A DNA stretch of 64,000 nucleotides from Trichuris trichiura (Eukaryota; Nematoda; Enoplea; Trichinellida; Trichuridae), in contig JBAJFE010000014.1 of the NCBI GenBank assembly GCA_037903355.1, positions 5,828,001-5,892,000 on the forward strand. Direction: 5' to 3'. Below are positions 1-14,300 of this stretch, in pieces. The notes under the pieces are model-generated. The model was not told the DNA's origin and searched no databases. It saw only the letters and a program-made list of their open reading frames with translations. Position numbers and translations under genes: made by a program. The stretch's first letter is position 1. Every line of letters begins with the position of its first letter.

Positions 1-2280
1 GCCTTCACCAATCCTAAACTAGTAAACTCAAAACGCTGATAGACCTTTCTGTTTATTAACTTGCGAAATTTCATTTAACGATCATTCAGAAAGTATGCTC
101 TTTGATACTGAATGTTTTCTGAAATTTTCTGAATCTGAAGATTTTCATGTTAAATCTGCATGTTATCTGTCCGTTTGTCCGTTCCTGGGTTTCTGAAATT
201 AAACTAGACAAATGCACTATCAACAGATAGATTGGCACTTATTAGAGAATTGTTAGAAAGCAGCCTACGCTCAGAGCTTTCAGGATCATCCTGGCTCGTC
301 CTCAGTAATGTGAGCTGTCTCATCGCTCATCGTTGAAAAAGGGATAAGGTAGTCCTGAAAGATCTGAATAGAAGTTGTTTTCTAATGCTTTTCTAATAAG
401 TGCTAATCTACCCGTTAATGGGGCATTTGTTAGTTCAATTTCAGGAACCCAAAACGGTCAATACAAAGCCATATGCAAATTTGTCACTGACCAAGTATAA
501 CTTGCGGAGTTAATGCGGGGAGTGCTATTACATTAGAACTCTGATTATCTGGATTAGACATGGATAGAGAAAGTTCGGGTAATCGAATATCTGCTTTCTT
601 TATTACCCTTTTGCTTTACCTCACCTATTTTAGATTTTATTTAATTGAAAACGTTTTCGAAGGTACAGCAAGCTACAATATAGGTTGAAATTTGAGGTTA
701 CCCCAAGCAATTACTCTTTGTAAAAAAACCTGTTAAAGAAATTAGTTTCAAAGCTATCTATTCTTCCTTGACTACTTAGCAGCAGACATTTTTCAATCAG
801 CACACTCTTTTTGAATTACAGACTCAGTCCCTTTCAAAACTGTTTCAGAGCTATTTAATGCAGTGAAAAACCTTACTGCGCCAACAGAACGCATACTCTT
901 CAGCCCCTGTCGTCATATTAGTCTTCTTTTTTTCTTGGTACTCCTGCCGTTTTTGGTCAAGATTGGGCAAATAAACTAACGTTCAGCACTGAAATCACTG
1001 GCGTTTTTGTCGCAAGCTAACTATATTTTCATGCCAGCGCAATCGTATTAATTTCATACTGAAAGAATTTTCAGTTCCTATAGTATCTGCTATTTCGTTA
1101 GCACCGATATTCAGTAATTTCGCTAATGTTTCTCTCGATAACTTTGCTTCAGAAGCTTCTCAATACTAAACCTTTTAATGTGTCTTGAAGCTCCAGTATC
1201 ATATTACAACAGTCCTTCAAAGTCGTTTTGTCATTAAATTTCTTTGTTTATGCCACACAGCTATTTTCTGACAATAAAAGATGTCGGGCAAGCTATTTTC
1301 GGTATAAGCTTTTCTGATTCTCTGTAGTTGCTTGGTCCATTAGCTACATGAAGGAATTAACATTGTGCCCGCGAGAGGAATTCTGTAGTCACAAGTTAAT
1401 TTTGTTGAAGCTTTCTGCAACCGCATGCGATGGTTCATTATCTGTTAACAACAGCGCATTGCCATTTTGGAGTTTTAAACTTTCTTCGCAGTTTAAATTT
1501 CTTTGCTTCCCTGCCACCAACACTGCTAATCGTACATCCGGAGAATCGAGGACGTACTACCTTCATGGAATGTAGATTTCATGGTGAAAGAAACTGAAGT
1601 TAGCCCACGACACCAGGAACGTTATTCAAGCATAAAAGTTTTTAGAGAATTTTGACAAACTACCTCATTTTTAAAATTCATCGCAACAAATATGATTTTT
1701 CTTCACCTGAGTTCTCTCCACTTATCTGCTTTCTTTCCATAAGCATTAAACACAACAAACGAGTTAACTATTTCAGCCACTAATAGCAATTCTCTCAATT
1801 CATCACGTCTTTTAGTAAAGCCGCCATCAACAATCGTTACTATCAACACTTCAGACAGACAAAATGTGATGAAGTATGGGTTTTTTCAGTGAGTAAGTAT
1901 GTTTTCATATCTACAAAATAATAGCCATGTTAGACCTGTTCTGTTGCTGCAAAATAATTCAGAGCTTTAGAGACACTATCGATCACCTGATCCAGTTGTC
2001 AGTGTTTTTATAAACATCTACGCTCTAGTCCTTTACCCACTCAACCATTTCTGCCTATTTTACGGTTAGTCAGGGATTGCATTCGGTTCAGGAAGCGACG
2101 GAAAGGCCGGAGTGCTAAAAGAGGGCTTTGGAAGCCTAACCTTACGAAACACTGATTCATACCAGCAATTATCTTCCTTACCCTAGAATTACCAATGAGG
2201 AAAAGTGGTTAACAATCCTGTTACCGAGAAAACGCTGTTTTTAAAGTAACAGATCAAGAAAAAACAAAAAGCAGACATAC
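1..2280. other. No gene seen; old fold-back repeat at its left end
   Basis: I find no convincing EGF or CUB exon here on either strand. The EGF exon just to the right (2281-2373) is incomplete, so at least one more small exon should lie in this stretch or beyond it, but none could be assigned. Positions 179-462 form a decayed inverted repeat: the text around 179-215 is matched on the other strand around 430-462. It carries one degraded copy of the ribozyme-like hairpin at 271-306. The remainder is AT-rich intron-like or intergenic sequence. Confidence 0.5.
179..462. repeat. Degenerate fold-back element with hammerhead-like hairpin
   Basis: The left arm (CCTGGGTTTCTGAAATT, near 184) is the reverse complement, with differences, of the right arm near 441-456 (AATTTCAGGAACCC). 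The right arm also resembles the right arm of the fold-back at 19161-19527 (CATCCGTTGGTAGGGC...TTTGC...AATTTCAG). A hairpin of the dispersed family is at 271-306, minus strand, reading CUGAGGACGAGCC...GAAAGCUC. This looks like an old member of the same family as the 19-kb and 24-kb copies. Confidence 0.5.
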
Positions 2281-2373
2281 CACGCTGACAGACGCAAACC
2301 GGTTCTGGCATATCTGGGGTCGCTTTGCATGTTCCACCATTTAAACAGATGAAGTGATTACAGGGCATGTCCA
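2281..2373 (-). CDS. EGF-like exon (partial module)
   Basis: The exon follows an acceptor TTCTAG and ends at donor G|GTATGTC. It encodes the first five cysteines of an EGF module (CNHFICLNGGTCK, then VCVCQRG). The usual last segment (G-[FY]-x-G-x-x-C) is missing and should be on a separate small exon, as in the split EGFs at 49.3 and 51.5 kb. It is the most C-terminal module I can place, so the gene continues further left. Confidence 0.7.
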
Positions 2374-5300
2374 CTAGAATTAGGTAAACCATTAGTACAG
2401 CGTGGGACCTGTACATAAAATACGCAATCTTAACAGAAATTTAAAGATTTTTTCGAATTCATTGTTTCAGTTTGTTCTCCAAAGCTTAATCTGAGTTATC
2501 ACCAAAATCCCGAATAAACTCTGGTCAGAAATTCATTTTTTCTGTGGATAGAGTTTAAATTAATCTCCTATGCCATGACACTTCGATTGCAAATAGTGCT
2601 GAAGATGAAACGTCCTTTTGCTCCAAAAGCTCCACCAAACGCATAAATAAAAAGCAGCTTCTGTCAGTAAAGAATTAAGAAGTAAGAAGTTAATAATTAT
2701 GGCATAATGGTATCAAACTGACAGAATTATGCTATCACTATCAATTTCCTTTTTTCTACGCGGTTAAAATCTCGGTCATTAATATTTCCTACAGAAAATG
2801 ACTTCTTGGAACGAAGACGCTTGCAGCGGGAAATGGTTTCATTGGTGGAAATCTTCTGTGGCTTTTCCGTTTTTGCTGTAGCTGGTAATTATAATTAAGC
2901 GAAACAGTTGCTTTCCCAGCAGATGGATGAGCGATTATTAGAATAACGCAGAACGTCACCATGTTAGCAACTTTAAGAACGCTCTGATTCCATGACCATC
3001 TAGATGAAGCTAAACCACTTAGCTGATGGCATTTCTGAATGCTTTGAACGCAAATAGCGACATTCTGCGCCTTTCATATTTATAGCCATCCATCCGTTAG
3101 TAGAGCAATTGCTCCGCTAGTTACAGATACTCACTACAGCAAAAAATGATACAACCTGATAATAACATCCCTCAAAGATGAAGCCTGCAACTGTTCAAAA
3201 ATTTATCAACTTCCCAAAAGGTTTTCTGGTGTAATCAGCTCAAACGCCTGCGATAAATTTAGAACTACTGTCAGCATATTGTCGGCAAGTGCTAATATTT
3301 TTACATAAGCGGGTAGGTACAGACGTACTTCAAAAATTGCGCAACTCTTGAATAAGTTCAGACTGCATTTAACTACACATGAACGGCGGTCTTTGCAAAG
3401 CGTTTGAAAATTCTTTATGAAAATGGAATATCACTTAACGGCTAAAATAAATTTCATAGTTTTCCTTGATAAATTGCGCTTAATATTGGTCCGTGTCGCT
3501 CCAGTATTTTCGAAAAAGGACGCATTGCTTTGATAAGTAAACCGCAAGTTTTTGCGTCATCTTACTTATCGTAAAGCTGGCTTTTTCGCGTTGAGAACAA
3601 CAATCTTCAATCTATTGCTATTTTTCAAAAATTCGTGTTTTCAGTATGTTCATAGTCCTTTTATGTCCATAGGAACGGTTAAGAGTAATTATTGGGTGGC
3701 TAGGGAACGACAAGTATGAAGACGGACTGTAAGTTTAAGCAGGAGCTTCATAATTTATGGAAATAGACTAACATTTGACTTCAAGCTTACTCAAATACTG
3801 TCTTCAGCGGAAAACAAGTTTCTATTCTCCCGCGCTAGTTAAACCTTACTGAAAGCCTCGTAAACTGTTGGGGATAACCTGGAGTCCGGCTTTGCCAACG
3901 GCAGTTTGACCCAGGAGGGCAACGATACGGGCGCTGTTGACGTAAACAGCGCTGGACGACGCTCCCGTCATGTCTCGAAAAACCTTAGATTTAAACCTGC
4001 CAGTCGGTTGTTGCTGCTTGGACTCATAGTTGCAGCCAACTTTCTTTTTGCTGCTGGTTAGCGATGGTTACGCGCGTTAGTCATTGATATTGTCTTGCTC
4101 TACAGTAAACGTTCTCTCGCTTGTTCTGTACCGGCCGCTCTACAGTCTACTCCCCGCGGGACTTAGCTTCTCGTGCCAAAAGACACGAAGCTGATGTCGA
4201 AAACAGGCACAGTCAGCCACTGGCTGGGCGACCTAATCTGACTCCATGGACGGGACTAGAAAAAAGAGGAAGACGAACCACGGGGCTGTCGCCATCGCCG
4301 GCAGGAGGAAGGAAGGTTGTCGGTTAGAAAATATTCTCGTTTATACACGGTTAGCAGGTGTTCCTTAAAAAAGACGAAGCAAAGCCTTCGCGAATGATCA
4401 GCCTTACGCGTGCTATCGAAACGGTGCATATAAACTACATTTACACTTCAACTTAAACTTATTTTGATTAAGAAGATTGCTACTGCTGCTATTCTCTGGA
4501 GTCTGAATTGAAACTATAAGCGTATTAACAATGGGCAGACCATGGTTACTTAACTTGCCCTCATTTCAAATAAAAACGCGCACAGGGAGCATAAAAAGTT
4601 TAAAGCCCACAAGACTTAGCTTACGAAACGAAAAGCTCGGGATTATTAATGTAATATTCGTTCGGTACTATGTGCCATGGCAAATTTCTTCTAAACTCAC
4701 TTCTCAGTCAAGATGCATAACTGACCTATGCATCAATAAGCAGAAGACAAAATAGAAGAGGAGTGAAAGACCTAAGTAGCCACTCTTTTTTCTTTCGGGT
4801 TTGAGCATTCTTGCTAATGAACTGTCTGACCTACCTACCCTACGTTCGTATTTAAAAGCTTACTGAACAACACTACCGGGAATTATGTCTTTTCAAAACC
4901 AGTAAAAGTTCCAAATACTTTTAAATGGTATCTCTTCATTTTACCTGAATTATACCGAGCTGCGAACCCTTTTCCAGAAACGAAGGAATCAGAATGTAAA
5001 GTGACTCGCATTTCTCCTGATAGCGATATGAACTTCTGATCAGTCCATTCTCCACAAAGCCTAAAAAAGATTCAGTACAGAAAGAGGCCTCCAGAAGAGT
5101 GCTGGTAGCGAAGATTTAACAATTGCTGCTACAAGTTAGCTGTCTCAGTGTCAGGTGTATTGTATAAGCATTGTTCACCGTTTCTTTTAAGACCAGTAAG
5201 TTTTCTCAGACGTTTGACAGCTGCTAAAACGCGGAACTTTTAGGAGTCTTCTGTTCCCGTACTCAGAGTTCCTATAAAATAACTCGCACTCTGGCAACAG

Positions 5301-8300
5301 GAACAGCAGGTTCTCGAAATCGCCGCGTTTTCCTAACGGGTAAACGTCCTGGAGTCAAAGTATTCGCCTTGAAAAGGATACATAAAAAGTTCGACACCAT
5401 ACTCTTGAAGGTGAAGAGCTCTCGCCTTGTTAGCAGTCAGTGGTTACCAAAAGAAAAGTGCATTACAGCAAATGGATGCTCACCGGGTAATTTTCTCGTG
5501 AGTGGATCCGTTGTGTCTTGTCATTATTCTTAAACATTAAAACTTAGCACGATTTGTTTTTGAAAATGTTACACTACTCGATATAATCGCTCGTGCATTG
5601 TGGATATTTTCCTTCAAGATCGATGAAGTCGAAAACAACTTCAGCTGGTCTTCCAGGCGTAGAAATTGTCCAAGAGCAGTTGATGTCATGCGGGTAATCA
5701 TTGGGATAGTTTGGTGAAGAAAACCAACCAGTTTCACCGGGGAGAGTACGATCGTGGCAGGGATCTGTTCAAAGTACCAGAATTTTATTGCAACTTTTAG
5801 ACTACTGAAAATGCAACAACTTGTGATAACTGAGTAAATACTCATTAAGAGGAAGCGATACGTTTTGCGATTAAAAAATTTTAACGGACAGAGCTTCCAG
5901 GACGCGCTGCAGATGTTAAGGTTGGAACAGATCATTTTTAGAGTGCTTTCTCCATTAAAACATTAAACAAAAGCTAGATAGGTGCTTCTGTAAGCATGAA
6001 GACCTGCACCTGAAAATGCCTTTTTGCCTTGCGAAATGCAATAATCATTAAGTAGCCCTTAAAACTTTCACATTTGCTGACACGATACTTCCAACATAAA
6101 CGTTTGCCTGCTGAACAGATATGTTTAGTAGTGAGCTAAAATATGGGAATAACCGATCCTGATTATACCTTGACGGGGAAAGGAGCCAGTTCTGAAAGCT
6201 ACGTAAGATAAAACGCCCACTTCAATGATAAATATCATTTCATCAAAAGTGAGAGCAAACTAACTTTTTATAAAGCAGCTAATATTAGAGGTGCGTAAAA
6301 TCATAAATTGAACGTTCTTAATTTGAAGAGTGACGTCTTTTGCGTTTAAATCTCATTTACAGCTTAACTTTGAGCAGGACTATAACCTAGCTGAGTGTTT
6401 TCTCTCATTCTGTCATGTATTTCACTTTGATGTTATTCTTACAGGAGCAGCCGATGTCTGTACTATGACGTGGACAGATACATTTGAAAGGTTGCTCAGA
6501 GTTCATGGTATTAATGCAACGTGACTCTTCACGACAGATTGTGTGATTCACTTCACAAAAGTCTGAAATAGTAATGTTCTTGAAACCCAGCTAGCTTTAA
6601 AATATTGAAGGGTCTAATACCAATTGAATATGAAAGCGCAACTGCATGCGCTGTGCCGTTCGTTTTTAAGCGCAATTCTATCAGATCTGCTTGAAATGAC
6701 ATTTCATCAGACTTGAGGTCAGTAACTGCAGAACATATTCTGAAATTTTCAGATAATACGGACGATGGAAAACAGTTTGATAAAACCTCGTCGTCTCTAT
6801 CGGAACGGTCTGTGATTCGTCAGCCTAGAAAATAAGCTTCTTGGAAACTCACAGATAAGCGAATGGAAACTGACCGCATTTATTTCTAGGTAATTTTCAT
6901 TGCACTCTGAAGGCTGAAGCGTTGAAAAGAGTATTCGCAGATAAATTTTCTTCTTTCCCAATCGATCGATTGCGTCCGGGCTTATTTCTAACCTATAAAA
7001 GATTTGTTACATTATGACTAAATGATCACATCTGTGCTACGTACCCACATACAGTGTCTTCCGACGAGTTTCCAGTGCTTAAAACAAAGCTGTCAGTTGG
7101 ATTCGTCAGTCGACCATTGAACTTGACTGAAAAGATTGGTGCATCACAGCTTGTCAACATTTAAGCGAACCTACTTTCAGGTTTTATTTCACAGTGTTCT
7201 CCGAAAACACCTTCTGGACACTGGCAGATGGGATCTCCAGAGCTTAGTACCTGGCATGTTCCAGTATTGCATGCATAAGTGTTGCAAATTGATGGAACTG
7301 AAATTTCAATGGAATAAAATAATGATAGCCATAAGTTTCACTTGGATCTCCTTCAACAGCAGCTTTCCTGTAGCCTGTTGCTATACATTAGTATAATGAA
7401 CCCAGTTTTACTAATACAAGGGGTCCTTGAATTACGAACAAATGCGTTCCGAAGGTCTGCTTGTAACTTGAAAAGTTCGTAAATCAGGGAAACGCAACCT
7501 GTGCATTAGCTATTTTTGCACGCCTAGAATTTACGGAAGGTTTCTCTTTCGTCCGTTTCTTGCTCCACGTAAATAATAGTGCTTTTGATGGGACCTAGCA
7601 TTGACACTCCATTCACTGCTTTACTGCGCTTCAGTGAAAAAATAGTTATGAAATTAACAGTTATTGCTTTTGTTCCATTAGGTTGCACTTAAACAACTTA
7701 TGCGTCTTTCTTCCTCTGCCTCCTAACTTTAAAAATAAAACGACACCGGTGCAGGTGACAGCGAACTTGCTCGTTGGTAACAAGGAAAAGATTACTCCTG
7801 CCGACTTAGTGCAAAACTGCCGCCCCAGCACGAACTGAAAGGCGAGCAAACTACGCACGTCCGCCAATACGGTGCGACCTTACTTACGGAAGAGCAAGTT
7901 TGAGTACTGGCGAGTGGTATTCTATTGTCCCCAACGGGGGCACTGCTCAGACGATTGTTAATAAACCGTTAGGTGGGTTGAGCAAGCGGCAGAGATTCAA
8001 GCTAACTTAGAATGCATTTCGCAATGCGAAATCATTTATGATCGTTTGATTTCCTGCTCGCAGACGGGTCTGAAATTTTTCGTCCAGGTTCGCTAATATG
8101 AGATTAGCAAATAGTTCGCAACTTGAGTGTTCGTAACTCTGGGACCCCCTGTATTGAACAGTATTTTAGCAAACGTGTTTGATACAACTACGGAGTAATC
8201 ATTCACAGGAAAAATATGCGTGGTCAGAGGAGACTGGGTTGAAGGCTTGTCAAAACTGAACAGCATCCTGATTTTGTGTACAGAGAGAAATTCGACTACT

Positions 8301-11300
8301 CAGATCTCATGACCAGAAACACTTGCATGAATTTCATCTGTATCTTTAGCCAGGACATCATGAATGGGGACGATGGTAACAAAAGCAGTTTCTCAGAAGA
8401 GAAAAATGCAAGTCTGGAAGAGTTGAGTTTTCAGTCAGTCATTGCAATAAGTATGAAAGTTCAGTTACAGAAAACCAGGTGTTGCGCAAGCTATTTCATT
8501 GCTGTTACACTACCTGCAATGATAACGAAGAAGAGAAAAAGTCTGGAGGTACGGACAATTCCATTTTTTTAACAGAAGAAAGCTGCACTTGTCAGGACTT
8601 TTTGTGCAATGCAGAAAACTATTCGGGCAGAATAGGCGTTCACATAGTGGTTGTGAGCCTGCAACCTTGACTATAGGACGTTTCAACATTTAATATGAGA
8701 GACTGCTTTTCGCCATTTTTGCATCTGATTATACCGTTTTGGGAGGGTTTTCTCTACTGAAGGAAAAGACTGGAAATCAGTTGAGTAATGCTAGCCGAAA
8801 TAGCACCATGTCCAAGTTCTCTGGGCGCTTGCAAATTATTGCTCGTTTATCTTTGCAGTAAACAGCGACACTAAATGTATAGCGAGATTCTCACTTCTTG
8901 GGGCACCCTCGTCATGCCTATTGTACAGACTAACAGCTTTGTGAATTCACATCCGTTAGCAGTTTGTTACCATTACAGAATGCCATATACCTTCGCATCA
9001 CAACTAAGTTTATGTGCAGTACATTTCGCTTTTGCTTAGCGTCATTTATCCACTCAAAGGATTGGCTTCGGTTCCTAGGTGCCGAGTGTATTCGATCGGG
9101 GAAGATACTCTCTCTACATTAAGAAAAATTCAACGCTTACACGGCGAAATTTAATCTGAATAAGGTGGGAAGACTGCTTTCAAAAATACTACCTTCAGCT
9201 TTGTACGTCAGGTGGAAACCACTTGAATGCACAGTCAAGTTTCCAGTAACGAGGACTATTTTAATTGATGGAAACGGAATAACAAAACGCTGCTCTCTCT
9301 TCTGCTGGCCACATAATCTGAAAATCAAGGGGTATAATTTGAAATCAGTTTTGTGTTCTACCTCTTGGCAGCAACGCTTCCGTTAAGAGATGAACCTACT
9401 CCGTAGAATATGTCAATATAGTCCTGGGAACAGTCCGCTGTACCAAGTGATAGTTGATCAAATGTCAGTGCCAAGATACGGTTGTACTGAAAATCAAGTA
9501 CCCAGCTGCACTTCAAATTACCTAGTTTACAACGATTAGTAAAATGATTTCCTTTTAAGGAAGCGTACTTGGATACATGTGTGGATAGAAAGGAGACTGT
9601 ATTTCACCATTTTCTTCGCTCAGCGTAACTGGGACGCACATTACTTAATTAATTCAAACGGCTATTTTACATCAGGGCAATCTAATCACGGCCTACTGTT
9701 TTCACAGTTCAGTCCGTAAGCATAGTAATTGCCATATTGGAAGCAATCGCATGCATATCTTGTTCGCAGACTAATACAGCGCCCATGCACACAAGGTGAA
9801 GACGCGCACTGATCCATCTCTGAAGTTCCAATATGTTAAAAATGCTCTGCTATTGTAAATAGTTGCTCACCTATGTCACACAATTTACCGGTGTAACCAG
9901 CTTCGCATATGCAGTTAAAAGTGTCAGAGACGTCAATGCATTCCCCAAATTTACAAGGTTTGAAGTGGCTGCAAGCGGAGTATTCTGCAAAACCAGAAAT
10001 CCAAGGAGGGAATTAAACAGTCTTATTCGCACTTGTTTCACACTTTGAACCAGTGAAACCAGGCTTGCACACACATTTATATGAACTGTTGAATGCGTCA
10101 ACGCAAACAGTATTGCCACCACATTTGTCAGCTGTACAGTCATTTATGTCTGAAATTACAGTAAGAAAGCACTGCTTTTCTGACAATGACCTAAGTACCA
10201 ATTTGGTACCGCGCGAGAAAACCCAAATGTTCATAATCCGCGTCTTCGATTGTTTTATAGTCAATAATCAAATTATTGGAAGGACTAACGATTTCAATTT
10301 GAACGTCTTCATCACACAAGGATCTGCAGGTCAATACTCAGTTCAGCATGCTTAACAAAGCTTTTACCTTATTAGGTGCTTTTCACCATTAGATGTATCA
10401 AGGTAATATATGTCTAAACGTTCTGGATCACAGAGTTTATAATCGGCGTAGTTGCTCTTCAAGTCTACGAAGTCAAGTAGAAGGTGAACGCAGCTATCGC
10501 TGCTAACAGTGAAATTCCATGAACATGAGGCTCCCTTAAAGTAATGTTGCGCTGATGTACCAGTTCTGTTTCTCGGTGATCTAATAATTCCTTCACTGTC
10601 CGTAATTATTCCCCCGCAAACCACTAAAATAAGAGTTCGAAAGTTTCCTTCTTTCTTCCTTCAGTTTACCTTGTTCACAGGTTGTTCCGGTAAATCCAGA
10701 ATCACAGTTGCACTTCGGGCCATTTGCATCATGCACACATTTCCCTTGATAGGAACAAGAAGATTCTTTACACCAAATATCTATAATAGCAATAACAATT
10801 GTACTGAAGCAATGAACAGTTTCCAGTGTTTGCTGCGACCATCTTCGCAAAGGTTTCCAGAGAACCCAGCCATACATTGACACATCCACTTTTCGTTTGA
10901 AGAAATGCAACTGCCATTGTTCTTGCATGTTATGTCCTCTGTTTTACACAGATTAACTTCTAAAAATTGGACTAGCCTGTTTATTTAAAGAACTGCAAAG
11001 CTTAAACACCTTTTTCACAGAATTGTCCGGTATAGCGACTTGAACAAACGCAAACTGGTTCACCTGCTTTGTCCAAAACGCAAGTCTGGTTGCGATGACA
11101 TGGAGCGTTAATACATTTATTGATTACTTAAATAGTTCCATTAACCTTTGACAACAAAATAGGTGCTTACTGGCATCGTAGGTTAATAAGAAGCCAATCC
11201 CGCTATGAGCAGTCAAAGAAGTTATAAGTTTTACTACGACTTGATTAGACGTTGTATAAAACAAAGGAGGAACTGAGTTCCCGCAAAACCTGAAATGCTA

Positions 11301-14300
11301 ATCTGACAGGCACAGGTGAAAAAGCAAAGTAGTTGTCACCTTTTTGCATGAGAACTGTCTCCCTCATTCTCAATTTGAACATAACTGGCATGATGACAAC
11401 AATGATGGCAATGCCGGTCGGTATCAAGACTGTGAAATTCAATGGCGATAACAGATCCCTCTGGCACACGAATTGCCCACGAACAGTTCGAGCGTTCATA
11501 TGGCCTTGGAAATTGCGCAGTTGCAATCATTCCATTCGTCGTTGGTTCCCTCGCTAGCAACTGCCCGCATTTGAAATAACCTAAGGTGATGATTGATAAA
11601 AACAAATATGTTTTATAATAAATGACAGACTACAGCAAGCTGTTCTCAATTGCAACAATCGATTCTTATTCCTATTGTTATTATTATTATTAGAGTTAAT
11701 GACAGAATCAGTCACTCTTGCCTCTTGTTTCACATGAATATCCGTGGAATTGTTCCGTTTGACACTCACATGTCCTACCATGTACGCTGCTGGTGTGCAA
11801 ATTGTTTTGGCATACTCCATCATTCATACAAGGATAAGCGGAGCAATAATCAAAACCTATAACAAGGGAAAAGACATAATGGAGGCGTACTGATTTCAAT
11901 TTTACTGTTGTAGAACTTGAAGCGAAAGCGCCTAGCCCCATTTCCATTATAACCAGAATGTAGTAAAATCGAAACTTTTGAATCTTTCAGGAAGAAGGAA
12001 GTTTCCATGGTGTTACCGGAATATCTAAAAATTCAGCCGCTTGAAAAACAATATGTTAACATAATTGCTGACTATTAAGAGCAACAACAGTGTAATAATT
12101 AATAAATTACTTAGATAATTCAAATAACATGAGTTGACTGCCGTTGGAACCAAGAATTTCCAAGTAGTCTTCATCAAAGCTGGCGTCCACTGCAACTTCC
12201 GTGATATTTAAGAAGATGCCAGAAGTTAAATGATGATTTTCTGAATTCCTTCTTAATACCCATCCACACGTAAGATTACTACTGTAACTAGCCGGGTATC
12301 CAAAAGAAATAACTTCACCTTCAGCAACCTCCTTGTATTCCATACCTTTAACGAAATAATTAGGGTGAGGTTCTCAGCTTCCAACTTACGTACATTTTTC
12401 GCAGTGCTCTCCTGCGGTTGGCAGAAAACAATTACACGAATATTTGTCATTTCCTTGCCGTTCACAAATTCCTCCATTGAGGCAGGGATTCGGCAAGCAG
12501 GGATTCAATGCTTAAATTCAAGAGGAAATCCTCTTCATTGTTGGGTTTTCTACTTCCTCACCAATTTCACATCTCCTTCCAGTGAAACCGCTATCACATT
12601 TGCAAACAAAATTTCTTAAGTCGATGTTTTCGCAGATACTATTTTGCATGCACGGACGCTCATCACAAGGTTGAATGCCTAGAAATGGACAAAAATTTCA
12701 GTTGAATTGCAGCTTAGTAATTTCAGTGTTCCAAGAATTTTCGGAAAGCTTGATGAGTGGAAGAATTTTTTACAAAGTGTTGATAACATATAAACGACAT
12801 ACCATTATTTTGCGTAAATTTGAGTGCGTAATGTTAAATGGGAACTGATAGTACTAAAAGGAAGCTTCTAAGTTTCTCACCGTTTTATACTTACTTGTCT
12901 CGCAATTCTGTCCGGTGTAACCATGTAGACAAGTGCATTCAGCTACTCCATTGTTCACATTCTTACAAACTGAATTGTTCGGGCAGGGAAAAGTTTTGCA
13001 CTTGTCCATAACTAGAGCAGATTATTAATACACATTAAATGTTTGTGAACAATCATTATTCCTGACCTGCTTTAATGTGAGCGTCAAAGCCTCTTCTTTC
13101 GTTGAAACCGTCTGAAGAGAATGTGAAAGATACTTGTTTACCACGAGAAAAGTAAGTTGTCTGACTCTCTTCACAAATTCTGCAAGCAAGCATTTTTGTT
13201 AGACCGTGTCATTCAAACAAGTTTGCTTAGCGCAACATAGAAAAAAGAGCTTCTGAATATGACGGATATAAAAGTTGAAGCAGCTGTAAAAAGAATATTA
13301 AAATATAGTCGGCCTGCCTTGAAAACATAGTTCCTCTTAACGTGTGAGTGTGTATCAACATTATTGTACGGAAAAGCTACCCGTTCAAAAATTGTTTAAT
13401 TGAGAAGCTTTCGGGGATCACCTGTCCCCGTCTTCAGCGCAGGTAAGTCTAGCATAGACGGCCCTCGTTATCCGCGGATTCCACACAACGCGGTTTGCCC
13501 GGCGTGAAATAGCGACGTCATATTCTAAACGGCGGTACACGAGATAAAGCCTAGAACGGTCAGTGGTTCCTGGAAGCGTTTTTGGGGAGACTCAGTCAGT
13601 GAATGCGAAGACTTAGGTGCCATCGATGAGGAGGTCACGGAAATAGTGAATATTGCCAAGGAGTTGGGAGATGAGGGTTTCTCCGACATAATAGAAGACG
13701 ATATTAGAGAGCGCATAGATTTTAGAAAACCGTTCACCAACGAGGAACTCGAGGAACCGATGCAATCACCTTTAAGCAGCAACGACGACGTTATGGAAGA
13801 TACAGGAGCTCAAACATCCTCAGATTGGGCGCTGCAAAGGCATGCCAGTATTTTCAGGCAAGCGCAGGTCTTACAGGATAAGATCACTGAATACGATCCA
13901 TCCACGGAACGTGGCATTATGGTTACACGAGGAATAACGGCTTCGTTGAAGCCGCTGCAAGATTTTATGCGATGGAGCGAAGAAAAGGGGAGAGACAGTT
14001 CCCAATAACAATGTTTTTAAGTAAAACTCCGACAGCTGCGGAGCCTAACATTTTAGGGCGAGACGTTTCGCTACCAACAAGTTCAAGAAACCTTAGTACT
14101 GGCCGTTCTCCAGGGGATCTGCACCCATCTACAGAAAGTGAGTAAATTGTCTGATCCCTGATGCCCCAAACGTTTCTGCCGTAGAGGTTTTGTTCTATGT
14201 GTATGTGCTCTACGCGATGCTCAGTATTTCTGCTTAAGTGCGCCCTTGTGTTTTATTTTTCTCCCGCCCAGTACCCGTTCCGCGCAGCAGTACATCGTTT

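Noticed and set aside
5537..5935. 132-codon minus-strand frame
   Set aside because: It is a shifted frame over the real CUB exon at 5578-5764.
8276..8670. Two overlapping plus-strand frames, one with C-T-C-Q-D-F-L-C
   Set aside because: Opposite strand to the gene, no complete module, no splice-site support; probably chance in AT-rich intron.
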